From the NCBI GenBank assembly GCA_002633025.1, contig NMRB01000460.1, forward strand, positions 11,697 to 75,696: a DNA stretch of 64,000 nt, written 5' to 3'. This DNA is from Notospermus geniculatus (Eukaryota; Nemertea; Pilidiophora; Heteronemertea; Lineidae). Positions 11,340-20,867 of the stretch are shown here, one piece after another (positions within the stretch are counted from its first letter, which is position 1; every line of letters begins with the position of its first letter). The notes below the pieces were generated by a model that worked only from the letters and a program-made list of their open reading frames with translations, was not told the DNA's origin and searched no databases. Both the position numbers and the translations under genes were made by a program.

Positions 11340-11740
11340 GCGAAACAGAAGTTGAAAGTTCTAGTTTGAACTTGAATTGGCAACTTAATTTTAAGTTCAG
11401 AATAACTTGAATTTGATTAATGTTTACCTTCAACTGTTTGCAACTAGTTGAATTGTGCGGTATTGGAACTCCTGTATGAGAAAAAGTTGAACAAAGTTCA
11501 TCTGAGCGCAGTTGAAGTTTCTAGTTTAAAGTTGAACTGCCAATGTCCATCTGAAGTTGAATTCTGCGGTATTGGAAAACCTGTCGGGACAAAGTTGAAT
11601 GAAGTTGATCTGAGAGGTTCAACTTTTTGCAACATCGGATCGGTCGGCCTTGGAGTTGACCAGAGTTCACCGAATTCCAGTATCTGCAACTAAGTTGAAC
11701 TTTGCTCTTGGTAAATTGAAAGGAGTTGAACTTTTAAGGA
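11340..11740. repeat. AGTTGAA-rich region with imperfect direct repeat
   Basis: The block 11448-11511 (TTGTGCGGTATTGGAA followed by CCTGT and AAAGTTGAA) is repeated at about 11557-11620, an offset near 109 bp, in sequence rich in AGTTGAAC. There is no coding signal; frames on both strands here are low-complexity shadows. Confidence 0.5.
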
Positions 11741-12194
11741 TCATAAAAACTCAACTGTGCTTACCGTCAACAATTTGCCTCAACCCCGCCCCAAATCGTG
11801 CTTTAATCATGTGCCATGGTGAGAAAACGTTGATAAATCATTTAGGCCTATGCCAAGCAAGAACATGAAAAACACTTACGTCAAAGTTGCACGAATTTCA
11901 AGCTGTCTTAGACTTACAGACTCCGCAAAACACATACACCGCCGCTCCTTCACACCGTGTACGAAATATGTCCGTATCTGACAGAAAGACAAAATGATGG
12001 TGCGCTTTCCCATCTAATTTTGTCCGGTGTCGATTCTAAACAGATATTTTGACAAAAGTCTATCAGACTGAGATGGAGCAACGCTCACCATGGAGGCCGC
12101 CATCATACTGATGACGTCACGATTCGATCGCTAACATAAGTCAGTTTTTGCACACGGCACGCTAATGTCCAATCTTCCTTCGGTTATGCCTAAC
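11741..12194. other. Non-coding stretch with CRE-like site
   Basis: No gene. A TGACGTCA-type motif occurs at 12113-12120, near an ATGGAGGCCGCCAT segment. A promoter is possible but unsupported. Confidence 0.3.
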
Positions 12195-12362
12195 GCCCGT
12201 TGTACACGGTAGGATTTTTTGTACTAAAAATTATAAATGAGGCTCATGAAGGGTGATTTCGGTCATAGGCTACTGATTGGCTGCTGAAAGGCATTGTGAA
12301 CACCCATTTAAGCCCCACTTATAATTTTCTAGTACAAGAAAAATCCTACGTGTAGAACGGGC
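12195..12362. mobile_element. Inverted-repeat MITE, termini GCCCGTT
   Basis: The left arm GCCCGTTGTACACG, TAGGATTTTTTGTACTA and AAATTATAA is matched in inverse by 12309-12362. The arms are about 50 bp with a few mismatches. The flanks TAAC and ATAAC are a possible target duplication. Confidence 0.65.
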
Positions 12363-12453
12363 ATAACCTGTCTTGATCGGCGGTAGCCGCCGCTGTTTCT
12401 CCTTTTTCTTCGTCATCACCACCGCCGACAGTAGCACTGCCGCTGACTTTTAC

Positions 12454-12696
12454 CTGATGAAACAGGCACCTCGCTTCGTGTAAGGCGAGAAGGTGTTTGA
12501 TCCACTCTGCCTGAGAGGGGTAGCCGTCGCATTTTCGCTGCGTTTCCCATTCATCCTAGGCACTGCCTATCCGTATTCTGGATTCGTCACTCTTTCTTTT
12601 CGATTTGTTCACGGGCCTCTTCTTCTCATACGAGGAGAATGGCAAACGCCTCCTTCGTTTCTGTGGACATGGTGGACTTTCATTGTTGTCCGCCAT
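12454..12696 (-). pseudogene. Candidate first exon of an unknown gene, with premature stop
   Basis: From ATG at 12696 the frame reads MADNNESPPCPQKRRRRLPF, a basic stretch, then RIRIGSA. A TAG at 12556-12558 is followed in the same frame by DEWETQRKCDGYPSQAEW and a helix-like end. The frame stops exactly at a CAG/GTAAAA donor at 12454. An ATG start, continuous composition across the stop and a terminal donor suggest a true first exon that has acquired one stop. The family is not recognised with certainty. Confidence 0.4.
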
Positions 12697-12771
12697 TTTG
12701 TTTGCCTTGTCTCTCTCTGCATGGCGCAAAGGTTGTTGGGAAGTTTGCATTTTCTTACAAAATATTCAGTC

Positions 12772-13072
12772 TAAGAAAATAAATACAGCAACAGTAGGCC
12801 TATCTGAGATTGTCTTGAATTCCTCGAAATTGCTTGGGCCAATAAGATGCAACAGCACAACCCTCTTTCTGGCAGCGGTCGTAATGTCCATGGCAGGCAG
12901 AGAGGTAATTCTCCAGTCGTTTTACCCACTTGTCCCAGAGTGCACCAGCGTTTGAGTGGTCATCACCGAGGACAGAGTGAAATGTTTCCACACTGGGAAA
13001 GTTCATAGCTGCCATGTTGGATTTTGGTAGTGCAGTTTTGAGACACACGTGATGCACTTCAACTATAGACAT
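12772..13072 (-). pseudogene. Gag-like fragment of an LTR element, frameshifted
   Basis: The first frame contains ALWDKWVKRLENYLSA, matching the W-x-KW-x-x-R-(F/L)E-x-(Y)L motif of gypsy-type Gag proteins. After a frameshift near 12890 the second frame continues with KRVVLLHLIGPSNFEEFK, which follows that motif in the same family. There is no protease or RT nearby, so this is an isolated remnant. Its upstream side abuts the inverted-repeat element starting at 13063. Confidence 0.6.
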
Positions 13073-13602
13073 GGCCCAGAATTAGCGGACCTATGTTTAC
13101 ATAGATTGACATGACACCTATTTTCAGACGGCCAGTGCATAAAAACTACGCTTTGAAAGTGAACCCACCACCCATCAAAACGGAGTACGAGATCTCTACA
13201 TCATCCCCATGTAAACAATACGGCGTGTATCTCCTCAATACGTGTGTACAGATCGATTGAAGTTGAAATTTTGGTTCTTATGTTTGCACAACACACGTTT
13301 TGCCTTGGGAGAGCTGTGGATTTCTGTTGCGTCGTGACGCCAATGACGTAACGTCACGCCCGCCGCACACACGAATTTTGACCATTTTTCTGATGATTGC
13401 CTCAATAAAATCACTCTTTTCTAAATCTTCGATCATTTGGGTCCCAAAATTTTTGGATTGCCAATATCCAGAAGTAATCCTCTTTCCAATGGCCAAAAAA
13501 GAATAAAATTATTGGCACGCTACATCTGATTTCTGCTAAGATTTTTAGGAGATGGTCGAAAACTGGACCGGGTGTCCCGTTAATTCTGGGCCATGTCTAT
13601 AG
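13063..13602. mobile_element. 540-bp non-autonomous DNA transposon, termini CTATAGACATGG
   Basis: CTATAGACATGGCCCAGAAT at 13063 is matched in inverse at 13583-13602, and the match extends to about 30 bp with few differences. TA at both ends would make the element 13066-13599 with a TA target duplication, as in Tc1/mariner. No coding capacity was found inside. Confidence 0.7.
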
Positions 13603-14302
13603 CTTGTCCTACTCCCTGAACAATCAAAATACACCTTGTACTTATGACACAAAGCTATATTCACTATTCTGTTATCTCAGTAAAACTAGCACTGTACGGT
13701 AGCGCCATCTACACCATGAGGCACGACCTAATGTCGGATGAACACATGTGACGAACCTATTCTCGGCCGACAAAAATCTGAGAGCACCCGTGGCCCAATT
13801 CAGCGGCAATTTCACTACACTACGAAATATCTACCCAGACTGCCTCAAGGGGTAAGAGGACACACCGTACCGTGTATAAAACCAGGCATATACAGGCTTT
13901 ACACCCGAAATGTAGTACATAGTAGTAAAGACGAACCGAATACACGGTCGGAATATTTTGGCAAACAACACCCACGGAGCTCTGGCGGGAAATTCTAATA
14001 TGGCGACAACACAGAGCGGTTACCCTCCCATCCTTGATCCCCCCCCCCCAAAGAGTGCTATTTGTGGGTACACTTGTGAAAATGTTGACCGGTCCCCTAC
14101 AGCTATATTTCGAGTTGGCTGAAGGGTCACTGGAACAATTTAAACATTTCACCAACACCTGATGGATGTAAAATTTTTATGTGGTCACTCATTTCCTATT
14201 TTAAAAGTGTTGGATTTAACCATTTTGGAGAGGGAGGTGATCCAACAACAGAAGCAGTCATGCCATATTGTAATTGTCATTATACTGACAGTCCACATAC
14301 TA
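13603..14302. other. Non-coding stretch, no gene seen
   Basis: It contains a poly-C run at 14040-14050. The frames on both strands carry no recognisable domain. The plus frame starting at 14162 is the antisense of the Harbinger fragment. Confidence 0.4.
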
Positions 14303-14550
14303 CTAATTTCCAACATAGTCCTGGAGCGAAGGCGCATCCATTCCAAAATAAGCTCCAGTCTGGGATCCATACAGGCATGTATGGAGATTCGTCAGCAATC
14401 CGGCCATCAAGTAGAACTTCCCCACTGGTTGGAGGAAAACTTTGAGGTCCTTCTTGAAATCAACAAATGCCCAGTACTTAAGTATTTTGCCAAAGGTCCA
14501 CTCTACGGAAGTGCGGGGTGCAGACATGGCAGTATTGAAGTCCTGCTCAA
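14303..14550 (-). pseudogene. Harbinger (DDE_Tnp_4) transposase C-terminal fragment
   Basis: The frame reads FNTAMSAPRTSVEWTFGKI, then AFVDFKKDLKVFLQPVGKFY and a LLTNLHTCLYGSQT tail ending at DYVGN-stop. This is the C-terminus of HARBI1-like nucleases; the catalytic Glu is the E of SVEW. The frame is open up to 14550, where the LTR begins, so the retrotransposon landed inside this gene. The upstream catalytic Asp residues are not present in the window. Confidence 0.75.
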
Positions 14551-14778
14551 TGTATTGTTCACGGGGTTATTATCCCCCAGGTTCGTAATCGGCCTCGCTG
14601 TAACAATCCTGATCGGAGATAAAAGTACTTGAATCGGCAAGTTCGAACAACACGTTTTATTTCGTCGCAACCACGTGGAGTAGAGACGGTGGCGGCACCT
14701 TGCGGTCGCTCACAACACTACACGATATACAGGGCGTGCCATAAGCAACTCCATCAAATAAACTGGAGATACAGTACA
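14551..14778 (-). repeat. 3' LTR
   Basis: 228 bp, starting TG and ending CA on either strand, identical to 28892-29119 except for two substitutions. In element orientation it begins TGTACTGTATC and carries an AATAAA poly(A)-type signal (14656-14661). Confidence 0.9.
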
Positions 14779-14797
14779 TCATCCCCCCGTTGGAGAG
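14779..14797 (-). promoter_or_regulatory. Polypurine tract
   Basis: In element orientation the sequence next to the 3' LTR is CGGGGGGATGA, a G-rich purine tract suited to priming plus-strand synthesis. Confidence 0.6.
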
Positions 14798-15616
14798 GAT
14801 GATAAGCTCCTGCCATCCTCTATCTAAAAACAATCTAGTTCTTTCAAGTTGATGAACAATTACATTACAAATAAAAAGTTACAATAAGGCTACTACTTGC
14901 CATAACAAAACAAGAAACATTGCCGCCTGTCAACATAGCCATAAGTACCGCCGTATCAAAATCATATCAATTTCAATGCTTAACACTTAAACGAAAAGAA
15001 AAGAAAAAATAATAATCAGTGTAAGTCTTACTTAATACAGCATTCAAAATACATCCCTTTGTTTGCAACGGGCAAAGTGTTATTCTGATTCCAATCTAAG
15101 CAGTTCACAGCCTTCCAACATATCGAAGTTCTCAACAGTACAGAACCACTTTAAACACAATTTACAAATTTAAAACCTTTAGTACAGCTAACTATACTAT
15201 AACACAGTCATAACCGCAGCACTAACAGTAACACCTTAACACAATTGCTTCACCAGCATTCCACATAACAATCCTAATGCTCAGAGAAAGAAGAAGAAGA
15301 AGAAGAAAAAAATCTGATCTCAACACGTAGGCGTAACACCACACCCAAAACTTAGCACATAAACAATATCAACGCATGAAGACACCGCTATGCTATTAGC
15401 AAAAGAACAAAACAATAACATACAAATCCAGTACATGCACCAGTACAAATTAAATCTAACACCAGTGCTAACAACAACACAAGTTACACTACATCAAGTC
15501 ATCGTATCCATCCTTGTGGCGGCCGGTAACAATCCGGTCAACCAAATATCTTAACTGTATCAGTGGCGGCCGGTAACAATCCGGTCAGCCGGAAAAGTAG
15601 CAACTCCAGTTCACAA
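14798..15616 (-). other. Retrotransposon 3' non-coding region
   Basis: There is no ORF between the polypurine tract and the nested transposon. It holds a GAA-rich microsatellite (15284-15312) and two copies, 44 bp apart, of GGCGGCCGGTAACAATCCGG (15519 and 15563). Confidence 0.6.
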
Positions 15617-18600
15617 GGTCGCAAGTCACAAACTGCTGGTAAAATGTGTTACATGGTAAAAAATGACCATTTTTGGATTTTTGGATATTTCAATAAGCAA
15701 CCCAAGGCCTATCAGAAAATGTACTTCCTTTTCAGTAATCATCACCCATTGACGAGATAATGCTAATTAAGCATAATGAATTAATAGGATAATGCATTAC
15801 ATTGAACAAACGTTTTCTTTATTTTCTCAAAATAAACATCCGTCAGAAGAAACTGTGTAAAATCCTTAATATGTGACCAATTTGAGTTCTGTTGGCTGCA
15901 AAATGAAGAGGAGACACTGCTTTATCAGATCCAAAAATTAGTTTTCCATTATCTTTTAAGGAAGTGGTTCATGTGGCAAGGGGAACTTGAGTGAGAAAAA
16001 CAAAGCCCCATTTCCCCTAAAATGTCAAGTTTCTGAAGACGGCAATCACAAATCAAAAAATGTCCACAAAAATCACCAAGACACACTTATGCTTCTTTTC
16101 AGAAGTTTATCCTGATACTTAGCCAAGTTTAGAGAGTGAAAATTCCACACATAATGTCCTCATGGTCCACATTGTCAAGAATATAACTGTCCTTATCCTG
16201 GGTCATTTCTAAACCAACGTATATGACACAACCTACTGGAATGACAACAAGATCTTTACATTTCTTATAAACAGAACCTTTCCTGGTTTCTTTTATAAGC
16301 TCAAAATAAAACCCCCTCAGAACCTTTGTTCCTGCAGAGTATCTATGTCCACAGTCAACAACATCTTCAGTCAAAATCTGCACTCTATCTGTAGACATGA
16401 ACAGAAAATAGTCCCTCAGTGACTCAACATTTGGTCGTATTGCAACTACGCTGTCCTGGAAGATAAGTTCATGCATTGGGTTTTCAAAGGTACTTTCCAA
16501 TGTACTATCCCTCATGTCATCTCCCCCACCTTCTTCATCTCCTGAACTATCACCACTGGCAAGAGAACCCTTAGAAAACTTGACAAGTTCAAAACCATCT
16601 ACTATGTGTGCATTTTCACACTTTTCAAAATCAATGTTTAGGCAACTCAAACAGTAACAAGAGAGTAACCTAGTGTTGAGCTTTCCCTCTTCACCAACTG
16701 ATGCGACACAATGCAATTTCTGTGTTCCCTTGATTGTGGAAAACTGTGCCCTGATACGCTGAGTGTCAATATCTGAACTCTTCACATAGAAGTATCGTCT
16801 GCGATGCAGTGATGACCTTTTTGATGCCGGACTCTCCCCTATTTTTTCACAAGCAAAGTTGTACAACTCCTCAGCTGTTTGAATAGAAACATTTATATCC
16901 CGTATCACAGCCCTTCTGGCTTCTGTTTTCAAACACCCCGCCGCAGAATCAACTTCACCCTTTCCATGGCCAGAGCCTGAGTAACTTCGGATGCAGTTAA
17001 CTCCTAGGTCTTTTTCACTTCTCGAAATGTCACCAAAACAGTTCACACTTTTATATTGGCAAGCACAGCCGTCGGTACGTTGGTGAAGGGTCGTGACTTC
17101 ACAACCAAGTTTTCTTAGCTCAGGCACAAGAATATTCTGCAAACAGTGGTTTACCATATTAAAGTCGTGGTTGAGTTCATCCGATACGACTAACCAATGC
17201 TCCTTGACATGAGACTTGTCACAGTCATCTGCTGGCACTGAAGGTCTGGTGACAACCATTGAATGAATGGTTATCTGCCGTTTACCCCAGTGCTGTGTCT
17301 GGACTTCTTCCTGGTATGTGACAGAAAAATTCTCTGAGAAGTCCATCTCTACAGCAGCATGGTTGGTAGGCAGATTTTCAATCAAATTTTTCCACTGTCT
17401 TTTTTGCCACCTGGCAGTGAAAAGGTGATAGGGATAGAGTTTCAGGGAACTAAGAAGATGGTCAATCAGTTCCTTTGGTGGAGTTTGCATCTTTACTTGG
17501 TCAAGATGCTTAACTGTCGCTCCTTTTTTGTTGGTGAATTCTACTCTGTCAAACTTGTACCAGGTAATCAATGACTGATCTGTTTGTTCAGTGTCACTGA
17601 TACGGAAAAGCTTCAAACCACATTGTCCACATTCCTGTTTCAGACACTTCAAATTGTGATATTCTTGATCACCTTCTTTCAGACACAGGGTTGACTTCAC
17701 CATTTCATAGACAGTGGTAAACTGAGGCTCAATATTCCTCTGCTTTCGATACAGCATAAGAGGGCGGGAAGCCTTTCGTACGGTTACACACGTTTGACAA
17801 CAACACACCTCAAGATCGCGCTGGGTGGCTGGGCGGACAAAAAATGGCTTACATCTACGAAAAGTACTTTCACTGACTGCAACTTCAGGATGACTGATTT
17901 TGAAATCATGGTAAATTTCTCTGTAACTCTTCAAACAGACATGTCTAGTGTGTTCCAGGTATTTCTTAGTGGCTATCTTCTTACGGACTTTATTCCTAGT
18001 TGAATCTGTTGTGGGGTGGCTTCCTTCACTGACCCAAAAGTCTCTCATTTGAGATTTCAATTCAGTGGATATCTTCAAGCACCTAGTCTTGCGATTGACA
18101 TCAGTTAGGCCTGCTTCATCACCGGCGATAATCTTCGAACGTGTGTCATTCCTGCGAACTTTCGAATGTGTATACCTTACGCTAAGTTTTCTCACAACCT
18201 TCGATACTTTCCGAGCCTTTCTCACATTGTCACCAATTAGGACTGCAGTCACTTTTTGCCGAACACGGCTGGCATTGTCACTTCTTTTTTTCTTTATCGA
18301 AGACAAAGCTGAAATGGCATCCTTTGCAATCGCGCTGGCAAGGATCCCCTCACTCTGTTTTTCTGCTGACTGAACCAACCCTTTAGCCTCCAGGATGTTC
18401 CTGGTTTCACCACGAGGAGACTTAACCATTGTTTCTATGAGTGAGGCTTTCTTTTCAGGAGTTCCGGGGAACACACGCTGAAGTTTTTTGACAGTTCTGC
18501 TCTTGGCCACTCTATCCGACACATTTGTTGATGTTTGTGCCAAGTTGGCTACCTTACCCTTGCATGAGTGCTTCATGAGGTTGTACCTCCTTCTCCAAGA

Positions 18601-20232
18601 CTTACCACAGTCACCACAGCTATGTCTCTCAATGTGCCCCTGGTGTATCTGCATGTGGCGTTTCAAATTTCTCTTCTGGCTAAACCGGTTATCACAAATT
18701 TCACAAATGAAGAGAATTTCTTTGGCCTTTCGGGTCAGAACTGTAGGCACAGATGCACGTCTGCGCCCTTCACCGCCCGACTTATCACCACACACTTTAA
18801 GATGATCAAACAAGTTATCTTTTCGCGAAAACAGTTTGCCACACTTTTGACATCTGTGCCCCTTCTCTTTGTGCAATTTCATATGTCTCTGTAAATTGTC
18901 CTGTCTTGTAAACTGCAGGTTACAGTCCGCGCAACTGATCACAGGACCTTCATTGTGTGTTGCCAAATGTTTCTGTAGAGTATCTGCTCGACTGAACAAT
19001 TTACCGCAAATGTTGCACAGTTTAGGCCTATCATTTGGGGCTGTAGCGGAGGGCATTGCTTTACATGTACTGTCACTATGTGACTTCAAATGTCTGTCAC
19101 AACTGTCCTTTCTGCTGAAATGTCTGTTGCAAACATTACATGCGTACACTGAAGCTTCCTCATGTGTTTTCCGATGTCTCTGCAGATTGTCCCACCGATT
19201 AAATCGTTTTCCACAAGTATCGCACACATGTCCCACACCATCTTCGGCCTCACCAGCTTGGTCTGCATGTGATTTCTTGTGTCTCTTCAGGCAGTCCTTC
19301 CGCAGAAATGACTTCAAACAAATGCTGCAGCTATGCTTCTTTCCCTTCAGATCAGATGACATCATGTTGAAACATGACCTGAAACAACTAATGAATGTGT
19401 AATTCATTAGGCCTTGGCTGCCTGATGTAGGCCTACTGGTAAAACATAGCAGGGCTTCAAAGGGTTAAACCAACCCACATGTGAATTAATCAACTAATGA
19501 TTCTGTCCAAAGTATGCAGCAATGGACACTATTTGCATCATCATCGATGTTTACTTTTTAACACTGGATGAGAGTGACATCTCCATGGTGTATCTGCATG
19601 TAGGCCTATGTCATGTATGTAGCCTACATGTACATTTCACATGCTTGATGTAGGCCTACAGTGCAGTTCAAGATGCATCCAAAGAAATCTTGTGTGACTA
19701 CTTTTCAGGCCTTTTATTTTCAACATCATCACTTCATTTACTGGGCCATGTACCGGTACTATTCTTTTTCACTGACCAGTGAATTGGTCCGGGTTTGGAG
19801 AAAATGCGATGAAAACATCCTTTTTCACTTCACCTTCACAAAAATGGCTTCCTATGCTTTGTGGCTTCCTCACAGTGTTACCATGGTTACACCTGGTGTC
19901 AGATTAACAAACTAAATTGAAAAGACTCATGTAGAAACAATAAAAAGTGTGTTTATTATATTTCCACATTACCTCCACCTCCACCGCCTCCTCCACCGCC
20001 TCCTGCTCCCCCGCTGACTTATTTTCATTCTTACCACCCTGTGTCTTTTTCTTTATTCTAGGGGATTTGAAATTTATCTCATTTGAAAGCCAACAAAATA
20101 AGCAAAAAGATGATACCTCAATTTCCTGTATACCTTTGCTACTTCTCAAGAAACTCAGAATTTAATCCCGAAAAAAAATGTTGAATGTAACAACTCCCCC
20201 TTTTTCTGTACAGCAGTTTGTGACTCGCGACC
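15617..20232 (-). mobile_element. Complete 4.6-kb DNA transposon encoding a zinc-finger/DDE-like protein
   Basis: The ends are 22-bp inverted repeats, GGTCGC(A/G)AGTCACAAACTGCTG with one mismatch, at 15617-15638 and 20211-20232. ACAA directly precedes and directly follows the element (15613-15616 and 20233-20236), a 4-bp target duplication. It contains a single long ORF (16129-19407) on the minus strand, plus about 490 bp of 3' and 820 bp of 5' untranslated sequence. It sits in the 3' non-coding region of the LTR retrotransposon. The superfamily is not assigned; 4-bp duplications occur in Sola, Ginger and Chapaev, among others. Confidence 0.85.
16129..19407 (-). CDS. C2H2 zinc-finger array plus candidate DDE transposase domain
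   Basis: An uninterrupted 1092-residue frame. Residues 26-281 hold eight C2H2-type fingers (the sixth ends in Cys and the eighth is incomplete), which probably bind DNA such as the element ends. Residues 285-445 are basic and rich in Lys and Arg. Residues 446-610 contain Cys clusters (CCCQTC at 535-540, CGQCG at 593-597). From about 680 comes a conserved-looking core: AVEMDFSENF (D689), HWLVVSDELNHDF (D743), HQRTDGCACQYK (D779), then GSGHGKGEVDSAAGCLK (E818, D820). The Asp-Asp-(39 residues)-Glu spacing resembles RNase H-fold DDE transposases. An acidic segment (951-970) and a globular tail follow. The start at 19407 is the first Met; Met15 or Met16 are alternatives. The fold and activity are inferences. 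A host zinc-finger gene is unlikely because the ORF is exactly enclosed by inverted repeats and a target duplication. Confidence 0.82.
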   Translation of the reverse strand: MNYTFISCFRSCFNMMSSDLKGKKHSCSICLKSFLRKDCLKRHKKSHADQAGEAEDGVGHVCDTCGKRFNRWDNLQRHRKTHEEASVYACNVCNRHFSRKDSCDRHLKSHSDSTCKAMPSATAPNDRPKLCNICGKLFSRADTLQKHLATHNEGPVISCADCNLQFTRQDNLQRHMKLHKEKGHRCQKCGKLFSRKDNLFDHLKVCGDKSGGEGRRRASVPTVLTRKAKEILFICEICDNRFSQKRNLKRHMQIHQGHIERHSCGDCGKSWRRRYNLMKHSCKGKVANLAQTSTNVSDRVAKSRTVKKLQRVFPGTPEKKASLIETMVKSPRGETRNILEAKGLVQSAEKQSEGILASAIAKDAISALSSIKKKRSDNASRVRQKVTAVLIGDNVRKARKVSKVVRKLSVRYTHSKVRRNDTRSKIIAGDEAGLTDVNRKTRCLKISTELKSQMRDFWVSEGSHPTTDSTRNKVRKKIATKKYLEHTRHVCLKSYREIYHDFKISHPEVAVSESTFRRCKPFFVRPATQRDLEVCCCQTCVTVRKASRPLMLYRKQRNIEPQFTTVYEMVKSTLCLKEGDQEYHNLKCLKQECGQCGLKLFRISDTEQTDQSLITWYKFDRVEFTNKKGATVKHLDQVKMQTPPKELIDHLLSSLKLYPYHLFTARWQKRQWKNLIENLPTNHAAVEMDFSENFSVTYQEEVQTQHWGKRQITIHSMVVTRPSVPADDCDKSHVKEHWLVVSDELNHDFNMVNHCLQNILVPELRKLGCEVTTLHQRTDGCACQYKSVNCFGDISRSEKDLGVNCIRSYSGSGHGKGEVDSAAGCLKTEARRAVIRDINVSIQTAEELYNFACEKIGESPASKRSSLHRRRYFYVKSSDIDTQRIRAQFSTIKGTQKLHCVASVGEEGKLNTRLLSCYCLSCLNIDFEKCENAHIVDGFELVKFSKGSLASGDSSGDEEGGGDDMRDSTLESTFENPMHELIFQDSVVAIRPNVESLRDYFLFMSTDRVQILTEDVVDCGHRYSAGTKVLRGFYFELIKETRKGSVYKKCKDLVVIPVGCVIYVGLEMTQDKDSYILDNVDHEDIMCGIFTL

Positions 20233-20867
20233 ACAACAATAAGTTTTTCGTTAATAGAAAGTCCTATATAAAATACCCTGTGGTGGCTCATCTGACCCCG
20301 CCAAATAGCATGTACAACAATGTGGCAAAGGGTAGCACTGTAGGACAAAATTGTGGCAAGAATGGGCAAAAGTCTTATCATCATCAAAATACATCATCTC
20401 CACATATAACACAGCCCACGTACACAAAAAAAAAATAACCATCAAATACTTAGCTTCAAGGAAACTGTAGACCCAATACCACAAGCTTACGTTAAATGTA
20501 ACTTAACTTAAGGTAAACCTCATAGTTCCTTACTACTTAAAATAAGCAATCTGGTAACGAAAGTAGGTACGACGGTGAACATAAAACACCAGAAACACCG
20601 ATCGACCCCGATGTACCCGGGAGCAAGCGTACGTAGTAATTAATACGCAACAGATTCACAACCCGATCACACACAGTTGGTTAGACTGCTAAAGACACAG
20701 CACTCATTCACACATTTAACAGCTGCCCCGATACAAAACGTTACACGATTCCAAGACTGCTATAATTATTAATCAAATACTGCCAAAATCCACAAACTAG
20801 CCCCACTGCGCACAGAAAGCAACAGTACTTGCGGGTAGCACTAATCAGGTTTAAAACACGCAGGTCA
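20233..20867 (-). other. Retrotransposon region between pol and the nested transposon
   Basis: Non-coding. It continues the element downstream of the pol stop and carries the second ACAA at 20233-20236. Confidence 0.6.

Noticed and set aside
14162-14632. 156-residue plus-strand ORF
   Set aside because: Antisense to the Harbinger fragment and running into the LTR; no domain.
14551-14891. LTR of about 340 bp instead of 228 bp
   Set aside because: Both copies do match beyond 228 bp, but 14778 ends in CA next to a purine tract, and the other edge is followed by a good primer binding site. The extra match is better read as a second internal end beside the right LTR.
18869-19402. 177-residue plus-strand ORF
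   Set aside because: Antisense shadow of the zinc-finger array.
16129-19407. Host zinc-finger gene, or an env-like third ORF of the retrotransposon
   Set aside because: The ORF lies exactly inside inverted repeats with a 4-bp target duplication that interrupts the retrotransposon, so it belongs to a nested DNA transposon.
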